Positions 1 through 9,144 of a stretch of 64,000 bases of DNA are shown piece after piece. The notes under the pieces are model-generated. The model was not told where the DNA came from. It did no database searches and saw only the letters and a list, made by a program, of their open reading frames with translations. The stretch spans positions 62,001 to 126,000 of the forward strand of contig JAEXRL010000023.1 of assembly GCA_023440825.1 (NCBI GenBank). Direction: 5' to 3'. The DNA comes from Pseudomonadota bacterium. Its GTDB lineage: Bacteria > Pseudomonadota > Gammaproteobacteria > Burkholderiales > Burkholderiaceae_B. The position numbers and the translations under genes were made by a program. Numbering within the stretch: the stretch's first letter is position 1; each line of letters begins with the position of its first letter.

Positions 1-508
1 GTTTATGTTGCTGCTCTTGCAGTTATTCATACTGCCCGAAGTGTTGATCGTAGAGAACTACCGCATGGTGGCTTGGCTGGGATGGACGGATACAGTCTGG
101 GGCATGGGTGTGCCATATATGGCCAGTGCGTTTGGCGTATTTTTATTGCGTCAGGCTTTCAAGCAGGTACCGCGTGAGCTGGAAGACGCGGCACTTCTGG
201 AAGGGTGCAGTCGCCTAGGTGTGCTCTGGCGCGTGTACGTGCCGCTGGTCAAACCCGTGTATTTGGCCTATGCATTGGTGTCTGTGTCTACGCATTGGAA
301 TAATTTCCTATGGCCTTTGGTGATCAGTAGCTCTGATCACACAAGACCTTTGACAGTGGGTTTATCTTTGTTTGGCGCACCGGAAAGTGGTGTCAGTATT
401 TCGCTGATCAGTGCCGCCACACTAATGACTATCTTGCCGCTTTTACTGGGCTTTTTGTTGTTTCAAAAGCAATTTATGCAGGCCTTTTTACGTGCCGGCA
501 TTCGATAA
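1..508 (+). CDS. ABC transporter permease, UgpE/MalG type (5' end outside window)
   Basis: This is the C-terminal part of an inner-membrane permease of a carbohydrate-type (CUT1) ABC importer. The reading frame is open to the window edge, and about 168 residues are visible against roughly 280 for the family, so the N-terminus is missing. The EAA loop that contacts the ATPase is visible (ELEDAALLEGCSRLGVLWR near residues 57-75), with hydrophobic segments before and after it. The stop codon lies 9 bases before a phosphodiesterase gene, which suggests glycerol-3-phosphate or glycerophosphodiester uptake (UgpE-like). The family call is firm; the substrate is inference from the neighbour. Confidence 0.8.
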   Translation, partial: FMLLLLQLFILPEVLIVENYRMVAWLGWTDTVWGMGVPYMASAFGVFLLRQAFKQVPRELEDAALLEGCSRLGVLWRVYVPLVKPVYLAYALVSVSTHWNNFLWPLVISSSDHTRPLTVGLSLFGAPESGVSISLISAATLMTILPLLLGFLLFQKQFMQAFLRAGIR

Positions 509-517
509 GGAACTCTG

Positions 518-1327
518 ATGAAGATCATCCAGTTTTCGGATCTGCATATGACTCCAGCCGATGGCCTGTTGTTTGGCTCGGACCCTTTGGATCGTTTGCG
601 TCGTTGTGTGCAGCATGTCAATCGCCATCATGCTGATGCGAACTTGTGCGTGCTGACGGGTGACCTGACTCATGCTGGTCATCCCCGTGCTTACGAGCGT
701 TTGCGCGAAGGCTTGCAGGACTTGATTCCACCTGTGCGTTTGATGATGGGCAATCACGACAGCCGCAGTGCTTTTTACAGCGTGTTCCCACAGCTTACGA
801 GCGATTTACCTGATTTTGTGCAGTATGCCGAAACCTTGGGCGATTGGCGTCTTATTTATCTGGACACCTTGGAGGACGGTTACACCAATGGCTATTTGTG
901 CGCGCCACGCCTGGAGTGGTTGCAGCAGGAGCTGGCGGCGCATAACGGGCCGGTGATGCTGTTTTCCCACCATCCTTTGCCAGTCTTGCAGTACCCGTCG
1001 ATGGACTGGTTACGCTTGAGCAATGCCCCCGAGCTGCTACCTGTATTGAAAGCTCATCCAGCGCCCGTACATTTATTTTCTGGTCACGTGCATCGCTGTG
1101 CCAGTGGCATATGGAATGGTCTGCATTTTGTGACGGTGAGTGGTACCAACCACCAACACGAACTTGACCTGAAGCGTGAGGGGGCGGCCACGTCTACCTT
1201 TGAGCCGGCCAGCTATGCGGTGATCTTGCCCAATGCAGATGGCCTGACCGTACACTTTCAGCCCTTTGGCTATGAAGAGCTGCGTTTTCCGTATACCGGC
1301 GATGTAAGTGCCTTGAAGTGCATTTGA
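518..1327 (+). CDS. Metallophosphoesterase, class III cyclic nucleotide / glycerophosphodiester phosphodiesterase type
   Basis: This is a 269-residue cytoplasmic calcineurin-like phosphoesterase. The dinuclear metal site is complete: D-L-H at residues 8-10, GD at 48-49, GNHD at 78-81, the His pair at 151-152 and GHVH at 189-192. The CpdA and GpdQ groups share this layout. It follows the ABC permease by 9 bases with a GGAA ribosome site, so they form one operon. That context favours hydrolysis of imported glycerophosphodiesters over cAMP turnover, but the sequence alone does not decide. Confidence 0.82.
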   Translation: MKIIQFSDLHMTPADGLLFGSDPLDRLRRCVQHVNRHHADANLCVLTGDLTHAGHPRAYERLREGLQDLIPPVRLMMGNHDSRSAFYSVFPQLTSDLPDFVQYAETLGDWRLIYLDTLEDGYTNGYLCAPRLEWLQQELAAHNGPVMLFSHHPLPVLQYPSMDWLRLSNAPELLPVLKAHPAPVHLFSGHVHRCASGIWNGLHFVTVSGTNHQHELDLKREGAATSTFEPASYAVILPNADGLTVHFQPFGYEELRFPYTGDVSALKCI

Positions 1328-1514
1328 TCCTTCTTACTCGGCTTGGCACGGTATCAAGGTTAATTGGCTACCGTGCCCGCCTAGCACGAGAAAAACTGCA
1401 GACTATAATACTATTCAGTAAAGTCTCGTTACGCACTTGCTTGTCGAGTACGATCGTGTTTTGAACAAACTTCGCTACCTAGCCATAACAAATTAAGCGA
1501 TTGAAGGTGTTTTC

Positions 1515-1529
1515 ATGAGCTATGCTCAT
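1515..1529. promoter_or_regulatory. Palindrome upstream of LysR gene, possible operator
   Basis: The perfect inverted repeat ATGAGC-TAT-GCTCAT lies 53 bases upstream of the GTG start of the LysR gene, in a 255-base gap with no gene. LysR proteins commonly bind dyad elements upstream of their own gene, so autoregulation is plausible. No promoter hexamers were clear. Confidence 0.25.
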
Positions 1530-1582
1530 AATTTTCATGGCTCGACAAAAACTAGGCGTGTCGCTTACGTTGGAGTGACTGA

Positions 1583-2470
1583 GTGTCCTACCGCTTCGAT
1601 TTATATACCTTACAACTTTTTATCGCCGTGATTGAAGAGGGCAGCATAGCCGCTGCCGCGCAACGCGAGCATATTGCCGCCTCGGCCTTGAGTAAGCGCT
1701 TATCGGAGCTAGAGCGCATGACAGGTGTGCAGTTATTTATACGAAGAGCGCGAGGTGTTGAGGCAACGCCTTCTGCTCATACCTTAGCGCGTGGTGCGCG
1801 GCATCTACTTCATCAAGCATCTGATTTGACCCAGCAGTTAAATGGGTATGCAGTAGGGACCAGTGGTCACGTACGTATTGCGGCGAACCTGTCGTCGATC
1901 TCCCAGTTTTTACCGGAGGATCTGTATCAGTTTATTGATAAGAATCCAGGTGTGAGTGTTGATTTGAATGAAATGGTCAGTACCGATGTGATTCGTGCGG
2001 TAGCCGAAAACAATGCTGATCTCGGTATTTATAGCCAGGCGGATGATCAATATGGTCTGGCCATTCATCCTTATCATAAAGATAGAATGGTATTAATCGT
2101 GCCCCATGATCATGCGCTAGCATCACGCGTGTCAGTGGATTTTATCGAAACACTGATGTACGAACATGTGGGCATGCATCCAGGCAGTGCCGCTAATATT
2201 TTATTGGCCAGAGAAGCCATTGCGGCCGAGCGTCCTTTAAAGCTCAAATTTCAGGTGACCTCGTACGACGCGCTAGTGTCTATGGTCAGCTCGAAATTAG
2301 GTATAGGTATCATGCCCTTACAAGCCACCCGTCTTTATTCTCCGAGTAAAATAAAAACCATATTGCTTAATGATCAATGGTCCTGGCGCCAATTAAAAAT
2401 TTGCATTCGCCCAGGTAAAAACCTATCGGCCGCTACACAGTCTCTTCTTCTCCATCTTATTCAAAAGTAG
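1583..2470 (+). CDS. LysR family transcriptional regulator
   Basis: This is a 295-residue LysR-type regulator. A winged helix-turn-helix fills residues 1-65 (LYTLQLFIAVIEEGSIAAAA, then SALSKRLSELE), followed by the usual two-lobed effector-binding domain. The start is GTG with GGAG 7 bases upstream. It lies 122 bases before, and on the same strand as, the HMG-CoA-lyase-like/CoA-transferase/Bug genes, so it is the likely regulator of that CoA-dependent acid pathway. The effector is unknown. A short hairpin with arms CATCGTC/GACGATG (2473-2489) follows the stop but lacks a T-tract. Confidence 0.88.
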   Translation: MSYRFDLYTLQLFIAVIEEGSIAAAAQREHIAASALSKRLSELERMTGVQLFIRRARGVEATPSAHTLARGARHLLHQASDLTQQLNGYAVGTSGHVRIAANLSSISQFLPEDLYQFIDKNPGVSVDLNEMVSTDVIRAVAENNADLGIYSQADDQYGLAIHPYHKDRMVLIVPHDHALASRVSVDFIETLMYEHVGMHPGSAANILLAREAIAAERPLKLKFQVTSYDALVSMVSSKLGIGIMPLQATRLYSPSKIKTILLNDQWSWRQLKICIRPGKNLSAATQSLLLHLIQK

Positions 2471-2592
2471 GCCATCGTCAAAGACGATGCCTGCATGAAA
2501 AAACACTAATTGTGAGATAGGTTTATAGTTCATACGCTATCAGCATACCTTGCCTTCAAGCGAGTATTCACACTGCCGCTCATGGAGAAAAA

Positions 2593-3531
2593 ATGAATTT
2601 ACCTAACAGTGTCGAGGTAGTTGAGGTAGGCATGCGAGACGGCTTGCAAATGGAGTCCGTCTTTATAGATACTGAGACTAAAGCCGATCTTATTAATAGC
2701 TTAATGAACGCAGGTGTGCTGCACCTGGAGGCCACGTCATTTGTCTCTCCAAGGGCTGTGCCGCAATTGGCTGACGCGTCCGAATTGCTGTCCAAATTGC
2801 AACGCAGGCCGGGTTCAACAATATCTGTGCTGGCGCCCAATATAAAAGGGGTAGAGCGCGCTATAGCAGCTGCCGCAGATGAGGTCGTTGTGTTTGTGTC
2901 GAGTACTGAGAGTCATAACCAAAAAAATCTCAATCGCTCCATAGCTCGTTCTCTAGACGATATTGCTGCCATCTCCGATTATCTTGAAGACAAAAATATC
3001 GCTAAAAAAGGGGCTATTGCCTGTGCTTTCGGATGTCCTTTTGAGGGCGAGCTCCCGCCACAAGCGATTAATAACATTGCAGCGCATTATTATCGCCTAG
3101 GCTTTAGGGCCCTTACCTTAGGTGATACCACGGGAATGGCTACGCCTAGGCTTGTGACACAAACGGTTTCTGAGTTAAGGGCCGCTTTTCCTGACATGAA
3201 ATTGAGCTTGCATTTTCATAACACGCGCGGCTTGGGCTTAGTAAACGTTATGGCAGGGCTTTATGCAGGGGTAGATAGTTTCGAGTCGTCGATAGGCGGT
3301 TTGGGGGGCTGCCCTTTTGCGCCGGGAGCCAGTGGAAATATCAGCACGGAAGACCTGGTGTACTTGCTTGATGAGATGGGCATTCACACCGGCATTAAGC
3401 TGGAGCCGCTCATTGAGGTTGCTCAGCGTATGGAGTCTATCTTGGGCCGCAGCCTTGCAGGTCAAGTGATGAAGGCAGGGCCACGTTTAACATTACATAA
3501 GCTCCAAGACACTATGTCTGCAATAGGTTAA
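2593..3531 (+). CDS. Hydroxymethylglutaryl-CoA lyase family protein
   Basis: This is a 312-residue TIM-barrel lyase of the HMG-CoA lyase/DRE-TIM family, which splits 3-hydroxy-3-methylglutaryl-CoA to acetyl-CoA and acetoacetate. The N-terminal substrate and metal motif is present as VGMRDGLQ (residues 12-19). The C-terminal family signature GGLGGCPFAPGASGN, with the catalytic Cys, is near residues 236-250. GGAG stands 5 bases before ATG. It is followed after 4 bases by a CaiB-type CoA-transferase and then a Bug receptor. The operon therefore looks like uptake, CoA activation and cleavage of a branched hydroxy acid such as 3-hydroxy-3-methylglutarate or a relative. The exact substrate is inference. 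Confidence 0.85.
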   Translation: MNLPNSVEVVEVGMRDGLQMESVFIDTETKADLINSLMNAGVLHLEATSFVSPRAVPQLADASELLSKLQRRPGSTISVLAPNIKGVERAIAAAADEVVVFVSSTESHNQKNLNRSIARSLDDIAAISDYLEDKNIAKKGAIACAFGCPFEGELPPQAINNIAAHYYRLGFRALTLGDTTGMATPRLVTQTVSELRAAFPDMKLSLHFHNTRGLGLVNVMAGLYAGVDSFESSIGGLGGCPFAPGASGNISTEDLVYLLDEMGIHTGIKLEPLIEVAQRMESILGRSLAGQVMKAGPRLTLHKLQDTMSAIG

Positions 3532-3535
3532 AGCC

Positions 3536-4732
3536 ATGCCACTTAACGGTATTAAAGTACTCGATCTTACACGTATTATTTCAGGACCATACTGCACAGC
3601 TCTACTCGCCGACCTGGGTGCAGAAGTGATAAAAATAGAGTCCCCAGGTGGCGGTGACCCTGTGCGTGCACAAGGTGTTACGAAAGAAGGAATAAGTTGG
3701 TACTTTGCCAACTACAACCGGAATAAGAAATCTGTTGCCATTGACCTTTACACGCCAGAAGGTAAATCCATTTTGGCTCGCCTGATCGCCACGGTCGATG
3801 TCATCGTAGAAAACTACCGCCCTGGCGTTATGGAAAAAATGGGTTTTGGCCCAGAGCGTCTTAAAGAATTACGCCCTGATATTATTCATTGCAGTATCAA
3901 TGGGTTTGGCACCACAGGCCCATACAAAGATCGTCCGGCATTTGATTTTATCGCTCAAGCGATGAGCGGGTTCATGAGCCTAAATGGAACCGAAGACGGC
4001 CCTCCACTGCGCGCGGGGCCCCCTATTAGTGACCTTGTTGCCGGCTTGCATGGTGCATTAGGTGTAACAGCAGCCTTGGTTCAACGAGGTCATACCGGTA
4101 AAGGTGACACCATCAGTGTTAGCCTGCTAAGCAGTATGATCAGTATGCTGAGTTTTCATGCATCCAACTATTTGGCCAGTGGTACTACTCCAGCGCGTAG
4201 TGGAAATGATCACGGTATAGCGGCTCCCTATGGGCTTTTTGAAACTAGCGATGGACAAGTTGCCATTGCCCCCAGTAACGACAGTGTTTATCACAAATTA
4301 CTTGAGGCTATTGGCTTACCCGAGCTTCGTACTAGCGCCGAGTTCAAAACCAATGAGCAACGTCTTGCGCGCCGAGAAGCGATCAAGGAAATCATTCAGG
4401 AGCGAACACGTGCCCATTCCAGCGCCTATTGGATTGAGCGTTTAAACGAGTTTGGGGTGCCTTGTGGGCCTGTTTTAGCCTTAGCCGATGTCTTTGATGA
4501 CCCGCAAGTTAAAGACCAGGAAATGGCCATATCCGTTGAGCATCCAGGGCATGGCAGTGTTCGTATGCTTGGCTTTCCAATCAAGTTCAGTACACCCAGT
4601 TCATGCCGACTGCCAGCACCTGAGCTGGGAGCACATACTACAGATACCTTAAGGTCGATCGGCATTGATGAAGAGCAAATCGAGCAGTTACAAAGAAGTG
4701 GCGTTATTTCAGACTGGTGTATAAGCGCTTAA
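3536..4732 (+). CDS. CaiB/BaiF family (type III) CoA-transferase
   Basis: This 398-residue protein moves CoA from an acyl-CoA donor to a free carboxylic acid. The N-terminus has the family opening (GIKVLDLTRIISGPYCTALL, then GAEVIKIESP), the middle has YRPGVMEKMG, and the Asp expected to carry the acyl anhydride lies in PPISDLVAG near residue 165. Length is normal. It starts 4 bases after the lyase gene, so translation is probably coupled. Its likely job is to activate the acid cleaved by that lyase. The acceptor acid cannot be read from the sequence. Confidence 0.88.
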   Translation: MPLNGIKVLDLTRIISGPYCTALLADLGAEVIKIESPGGGDPVRAQGVTKEGISWYFANYNRNKKSVAIDLYTPEGKSILARLIATVDVIVENYRPGVMEKMGFGPERLKELRPDIIHCSINGFGTTGPYKDRPAFDFIAQAMSGFMSLNGTEDGPPLRAGPPISDLVAGLHGALGVTAALVQRGHTGKGDTISVSLLSSMISMLSFHASNYLASGTTPARSGNDHGIAAPYGLFETSDGQVAIAPSNDSVYHKLLEAIGLPELRTSAEFKTNEQRLARREAIKEIIQERTRAHSSAYWIERLNEFGVPCGPVLALADVFDDPQVKDQEMAISVEHPGHGSVRMLGFPIKFSTPSSCRLPAPELGAHTTDTLRSIGIDEEQIEQLQRSGVISDWCISA

Positions 4733-4765
4733 AACGCCACCCATAAAACCAAAGGAGACAAAACC

Positions 4766-5728
4766 ATGAACTATAAAATTTTACTTGCCTTGGTGCCTCT
4801 GGCTATCGCCACATCAGCCGTGGCACAAACGTATCCCGTTAATCCCATTAGCATTACTGTTCCATTCACCCCCGGTGGTGGGACTGACAGCATGACTCGT
4901 CTGGTTAGCCAGCATTTGGCGAACGCGACAAATTGGAATGTCATTGCTGAAAACCGTGCGGGTGCTGCGGGGACAATTGGCTTGGCCACGGTAGCCCGTG
5001 CAGCTCCTGATGGGTATAACCTGGTGATGGGGCAAGTTGATAATCTGGCCGTCGCGCCTTGGCTTTACCCCAACCTGTCTTATGACTCACTGAAGGACTT
5101 CGCTCCCATCATTAATGTAGCGGGCACTTCGGTCATCATAGCCACTAGAGCCGACTCTCCTTATAAAACCCTTGAGGACTTAATCGAGGCGGCAAAACGG
5201 GAGCCAAATAAAATTGATTATGCGTCTCCTGGAGCAGGAACTATCACACATCTTGCCGCTGTGCTGTTTCAAGAGGAAGCGGGTATATCACTGCAGCATA
5301 TTCCCTATAAAGGCTCCTCGCCTGCAATGGCTGACTTACTGGGGGGGCAAGTACCCATCTTGTTCACGTCGGTTCCTTCAGCTTTCCCGCAACTACAAGC
5401 AGGAGCCATACGAGGTTTGGCTGTGACATCCAAAGCCCGAAGTCCAATCCTTCCAGAGGTACCTACTATCGCAGAGCATGGGTATAAGGATTTTGATGTC
5501 ACCGTTTGGTATGGCCTATTGGCACCAGCAGGGACGCCTCCCGCTGTGCTGCAACAGATCAATACCGAGATGAATAAAACGCTCTCTTCTGAAAGTGTTA
5601 AGCAAGCTATGTATGCTCAAGGTGCCGAGCCCTTAGGCGGCACAGCTCAGGAGTTCGCACAGACCATTGAGAATGACTATAAAAAATGGGAGCCTATTGT
5701 TAAAGCTTCCGCTGCTGAGAGTAAGTAA
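4766..5728 (+). CDS. Bug-type tripartite tricarboxylate transporter substrate-binding protein
   Basis: This is a 320-residue periplasmic binding protein of the Bug/TctC family. A signal peptide occupies about residues 1-20 (hydrophobic core, AVA then QT). The mature start has YPVNPISITVPFTPGGGTDS, and the HIPYKG and LAPAGTP motifs typical of the family follow. RBS AAAGGAGAC precedes the ATG. No TctA/TctB membrane genes are adjacent. It is probably the receptor for the acid handled by the preceding CoA-transferase and lyase, working with membrane subunits encoded elsewhere or as a sensor. Confidence 0.9.
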   Translation: MNYKILLALVPLAIATSAVAQTYPVNPISITVPFTPGGGTDSMTRLVSQHLANATNWNVIAENRAGAAGTIGLATVARAAPDGYNLVMGQVDNLAVAPWLYPNLSYDSLKDFAPIINVAGTSVIIATRADSPYKTLEDLIEAAKREPNKIDYASPGAGTITHLAAVLFQEEAGISLQHIPYKGSSPAMADLLGGQVPILFTSVPSAFPQLQAGAIRGLAVTSKARSPILPEVPTIAEHGYKDFDVTVWYGLLAPAGTPPAVLQQINTEMNKTLSSESVKQAMYAQGAEPLGGTAQEFAQTIENDYKKWEPIVKASAAESK

Positions 5729-5734
5729 GACTTT

Positions 5735-6700
5735 ATGCCAAATGGTATACGCATCTATGTGGCCTGCCGCTTTACTGCTCCGGTACTGAGTGTATTTACT
5801 CAGCGGTTTTGTGCGACGCATAATGATTATGGTCGTACCTTAACCGCTAGTGAGCTTATCGCTCACTCTGAGGGGAAGGACGCACTCATTGTTACGGCCA
5901 CAGATAAACTTGATGCCGAGGTAGTCAGACAGCTTTCACCTTCGGTGAAAGCTGTTTGCACCTATTCGGTGGGCACAGATCATCTTGACGTAGAGGCCTT
6001 GGCAGCCAAAAATATCAGAGTATTAAATACTCCCGATGTTTTAAACGAGTCGTGTGCCGATACCGCAATCTTATTGATGCTTGGCGCAGCTAGACGTGTT
6101 ACGGAAGGCACTGCCCTGATTCGTGAAGGAACCTGGTCAGGGTGGAGCCCCCAGCAGCTCATTGGCCTAGATGTTTGGGGGAAACGGCTGGGCATACTCG
6201 GTATGGGACGTATAGGGCAGGCGCTCGCTAAGCGTGCACGCGGTTTTAGCATGCAAGTGCACTATCATAATCGGACTCAATTACCAGAAGATCGCGAGGC
6301 AGGTGCCATCTATCACGACAGCCTGGCCAAGTTGGCGTCGAATAGTGATTTTCTTTGTATAGCCTGTCCAGCCAGCCCGTCCACAAGGGGCATTGTAGAC
6401 GGTCGTATTTTGAGTTTGCTCCCCAACAATGCCATTGTGTGCAATATCTCAAGGGGCGACATTATTCAGGACGAGGATTTAATTCAAGCCTTACGAGCAG
6501 GCAAGGTCGCAGCAGCCGGGCTGGATGTGTTTAACCAAGAGCCGAATATACACCCTGCTTATCGCAGCTTACCGAATGTTTTTGGTTTGCCTCATATAGG
6601 CAGCAGCACTATCGATACGCGGCTTGCTATGGCTGAGCTTCTTTGTTCAGGGCTGGAGGCTTTGTGGTCTGGTTCAACACCGACAAACTTAGTGGCTTAA
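5735..6700 (+). CDS. D-isomer specific 2-hydroxyacid dehydrogenase, NAD-binding
   Basis: This 321-residue Rossmann-fold dehydrogenase interconverts a 2-hydroxy acid and a 2-oxo acid. The dinucleotide motif is GILGMGRIGQALAKRA near residues 152-167. The catalytic triad is visible as Arg in NISRGDII, Glu in FNQEPN and His in HIGSST. It starts 6 bases after the Bug gene, as the last gene of the lyase/CoA-transferase/Bug operon. The ribosome site is weak, consistent with read-through from the preceding gene. It may reduce an oxo acid product of the pathway; substrate unknown. Confidence 0.85.
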   Translation: MPNGIRIYVACRFTAPVLSVFTQRFCATHNDYGRTLTASELIAHSEGKDALIVTATDKLDAEVVRQLSPSVKAVCTYSVGTDHLDVEALAAKNIRVLNTPDVLNESCADTAILLMLGAARRVTEGTALIREGTWSGWSPQQLIGLDVWGKRLGILGMGRIGQALAKRARGFSMQVHYHNRTQLPEDREAGAIYHDSLAKLASNSDFLCIACPASPSTRGIVDGRILSLLPNNAIVCNISRGDIIQDEDLIQALRAGKVAAAGLDVFNQEPNIHPAYRSLPNVFGLPHIGSSTIDTRLAMAELLCSGLEALWSGSTPTNLVA

Positions 6701-6795
6701 TGCTCAACACTATTGCCTCAATGTTTGTTTATTCACTACTGCCTCACCGCCCAGAACAATAATGCAGCTAACAATTCAGATAGCCGAATCTAGTA

Positions 6796-7665
6796 TTACC
6801 TAAGGCGTAAAATATCCACTAACTCGGGCACAAAGCGTTCAGTTTCTGATTCATTTGTCGCCGCCGAAAAGGTTTGTTCTACCGCACTCGCTATTTCATG
6901 GCGTGCTCCACTTTCTTTAGCCATATTCGTAAAGTAGCTAATATCTTTCAGTGCATTGCTCATGGCAAAGCGCAAGGCTGACACATCACCTTGGGTTAAA
7001 TAAGGTTGGACCCGATCCAATGCGGCGCCTGCACCGCCGCCTTTTGCTAAAACCTCAACAAAAGCCTCGGCTGTAATATCAGCATCAAGCGCGATAGCTG
7101 CCGCCTCTGACAGCAAAGCAATAGATCCCAGTGACACATAATTGTGCAATAGCTTCATTCTGTGTCCTGCGCCCGTACCGCCCACCAAAGTAATATTTTC
7201 GGCAAAGCATTTCAACACAGCTAAGCATTGCTCGAAAGTTTCGGGGTCTCCGCCAACTAATAGATTTAAACGTCCTTCCGCCGCTTCTTTAGGCGTACGG
7301 GTCATGGGAGCATCTAAAAATTGTCCGCCGTGATTTTTAACCGCAACGGCCATTTTCTCCGTTGAGGAGGGAATTGAGGTCGAACAATCAATGACTATGG
7401 AGTGAGGGGCTAAACCTTCTAAAACACCGCCAGGACCACAGAGTACTTGTTCAACTTGTGGCGAGCCCGTGACACAAAGCAATATGATTTCGGAATTCTT
7501 TGCTACCTCAGCGGGCGTGTCGTACTCATGTGCGCCTGCACTTATTAGGCGCTCAACGGGCTGGTTGCCAGCATGTTTACATAAATTTAAATGATGCCCA
7601 TGTCTTTGCAAACTGCTTGCTATGCCATGGCCCATTAGGCCAATCCCAATTAATCCAATATTCAT
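6796..7665 (-). CDS. NAD(P)-dependent beta-hydroxyacid dehydrogenase (3-hydroxyisobutyrate dehydrogenase family)
   Basis: This is a 289-residue member of the HIBADH/tartronate semialdehyde reductase family. The N-terminal Rossmann motif GLIGIGLMGHGIA is at residues 4-16. The substrate loop reads DAPMTRTPKEAAEG, a variant of the usual DAPVSGG motif. The catalytic Lys is in GAGHRMKLLHN. The C-terminal all-helical domain is complete. AGGA lies 10 bases before ATG. It converges with the 2-hydroxyacid dehydrogenase gene and has no close co-directional partner. The changed substrate loop argues against plain 3-hydroxyisobutyrate; the substrate is not determined. Confidence 0.82.
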   Translation of the reverse strand: MNIGLIGIGLMGHGIASSLQRHGHHLNLCKHAGNQPVERLISAGAHEYDTPAEVAKNSEIILLCVTGSPQVEQVLCGPGGVLEGLAPHSIVIDCSTSIPSSTEKMAVAVKNHGGQFLDAPMTRTPKEAAEGRLNLLVGGDPETFEQCLAVLKCFAENITLVGGTGAGHRMKLLHNYVSLGSIALLSEAAAIALDADITAEAFVEVLAKGGGAGAALDRVQPYLTQGDVSALRFAMSNALKDISYFTNMAKESGARHEIASAVEQTFSAATNESETERFVPELVDILRLR

Positions 7666-7924
7666 CTCAAAACATCCTCACACGATTTATGTCAGTGTAC
7701 TGAGCAATTTACCAAACAGGTTAATAAATTAATCATTATTTTTATATTCAGCATCAATAAAAAGGTTCATATCGTCCTTGAAAGCTTGTTTAGGTTTTTA
7801 AGCTCAAAGGATTTGGTGTCTCGGTGCTACTTTCATGCACGCTTAATACCCAAGAGGGCAGAGAGTAATTTGTCTTGAGTACATAAAAAATTAGGCGGGA
7901 ATGAGTGTCTTAGGTAGTGTTTTG

Positions 7925-9091
7925 TTAAGTGTTGACGCGGCTTGCTGCATACAGTGAACACGCACCCAATAGCGTAGCGAGTAACAGATACGTTTGACTC
8001 AGGCTAAGAGCAGCAGTGTGCTGAGCAAGCCAGGGGCCAAGGCTGGCTCCGATGAACAGTATGAACGTGTACAGTGACAGTGCCATGCCACGTTGAGATG
8101 GCAGGCTGACTTCAGCGACCCGGGCGATAAGGCCTGGGACAGTAATACCTATGCCGGCGACAAAAAGAAAATTGCTGGCCAGCAGTAGCCCGATGTGTGT
8201 ATCGCCAATGAGGGCGCAAAAAAGCAGGCCTGTAGTGGCGCAGGCTAAGCCAGTGCGCAGGACTGGCTGTGCGCCAAAGCGGGGTAGGGCCAGAGCGACG
8301 GCCAGCGGTGTCAAGAAAGCGGGGGCGGCTAAGGCTCGAATTAGTAGAGCAGATAGACCTTGTTCTGCTAGGTAAGTACCTAGCCTCATGTCTAAGGCCA
8401 TGTAGAAGGTGACGAAGCAACACAGTAGCGATAGAGCGGGCGCGTATACACGTCGTAGTCGCGTGTCGGCCAGTAAACGATTGGTCGATCGGTATGCGCT
8501 CCAAAAGCCTGATAGTGCATGTTTGTCTACTTTGTCGGCAGGTGTTTTCCAGAGATGCCAGGCGGTCAATAGGTAAACGCCGCATAAAGGTAAAAAAGCC
8601 GTAGTGATGTCCCAATACGGTGCAGTCAGGACACCATATATTTGCCCTAATAGACCGGCCGATAAAAACGCCGTGCTCATCCAGGCGACATTCCAACTAC
8701 GCTGGCGTGTGTTGCCGTGTTCGGCTAGGTAGGCGATGGCGACAGGAGGAAAGGAGGCCGCCACGAAGCCTTGGGCAGCACGTCCGGTAATAAACAGGCC
8801 TGGCGTGTGTGCGGCCAATAACAGTAAAGTAATGACGGTGAGCGCTAGCAAACCGCCTACCAGAACCGCACGCCGTCCTATACGGTCAGAGAGCGGACCA
8901 AATAGCAGAAAACCGAATGCGTAGGACAGGCTAAAGCTGCTGATCACCCCGGTAGCACTGACACCGTGAGCCTGTTCGATTTGAGACATGAGGGGCAGGG
9001 GTAAGTAGAGCAAGGACACCACAGCTAACGCGCACAGTATCAGGAGTATTCTGAGAGTCGTTGTGAGTGTGTCCATTGTTGTCGAGGCCAT
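7925..9091 (-). CDS. MFS transporter, drug/metabolite efflux type
   Basis: This is a 388-residue major facilitator with about 12 hydrophobic segments. Motif A between helices 2 and 3 reads GPLSDRIGRRAVL, as in DHA1-type H+ antiporters. It is downstream of a marR gene on the same strand with a 53-base gap, the usual layout of an efflux pump with its repressor. The first ATG (MASTTMD) is used here; an internal ATG five codons later is also possible, and neither has a strong ribosome site. The exported compound is unknown. Confidence 0.85.
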   Translation of the reverse strand: MASTTMDTLTTTLRILLILCALAVVSLLYLPLPLMSQIEQAHGVSATGVISSFSLSYAFGFLLFGPLSDRIGRRAVLVGGLLALTVITLLLLAAHTPGLFITGRAAQGFVAASFPPVAIAYLAEHGNTRQRSWNVAWMSTAFLSAGLLGQIYGVLTAPYWDITTAFLPLCGVYLLTAWHLWKTPADKVDKHALSGFWSAYRSTNRLLADTRLRRVYAPALSLLCCFVTFYMALDMRLGTYLAEQGLSALLIRALAAPAFLTPLAVALALPRFGAQPVLRTGLACATTGLLFCALIGDTHIGLLLASNFLFVAGIGITVPGLIARVAEVSLPSQRGMALSLYTFILFIGASLGPWLAQHTAALSLSQTYLLLATLLGACSLYAASRVNT

Positions 9092-9144
9092 AGTGTTGTC
9101 TTTGCTGCTAAACAGCTCATTACATCTAAATGAAAAATTAGCAG

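Noticed and set aside
8112..8696. Minus-strand open frame of 194 codons
   Set aside because: Lies wholly inside the MFS gene in another frame; composition is Arg/Ser/Thr-rich without family motifs, a shadow of the real frame.
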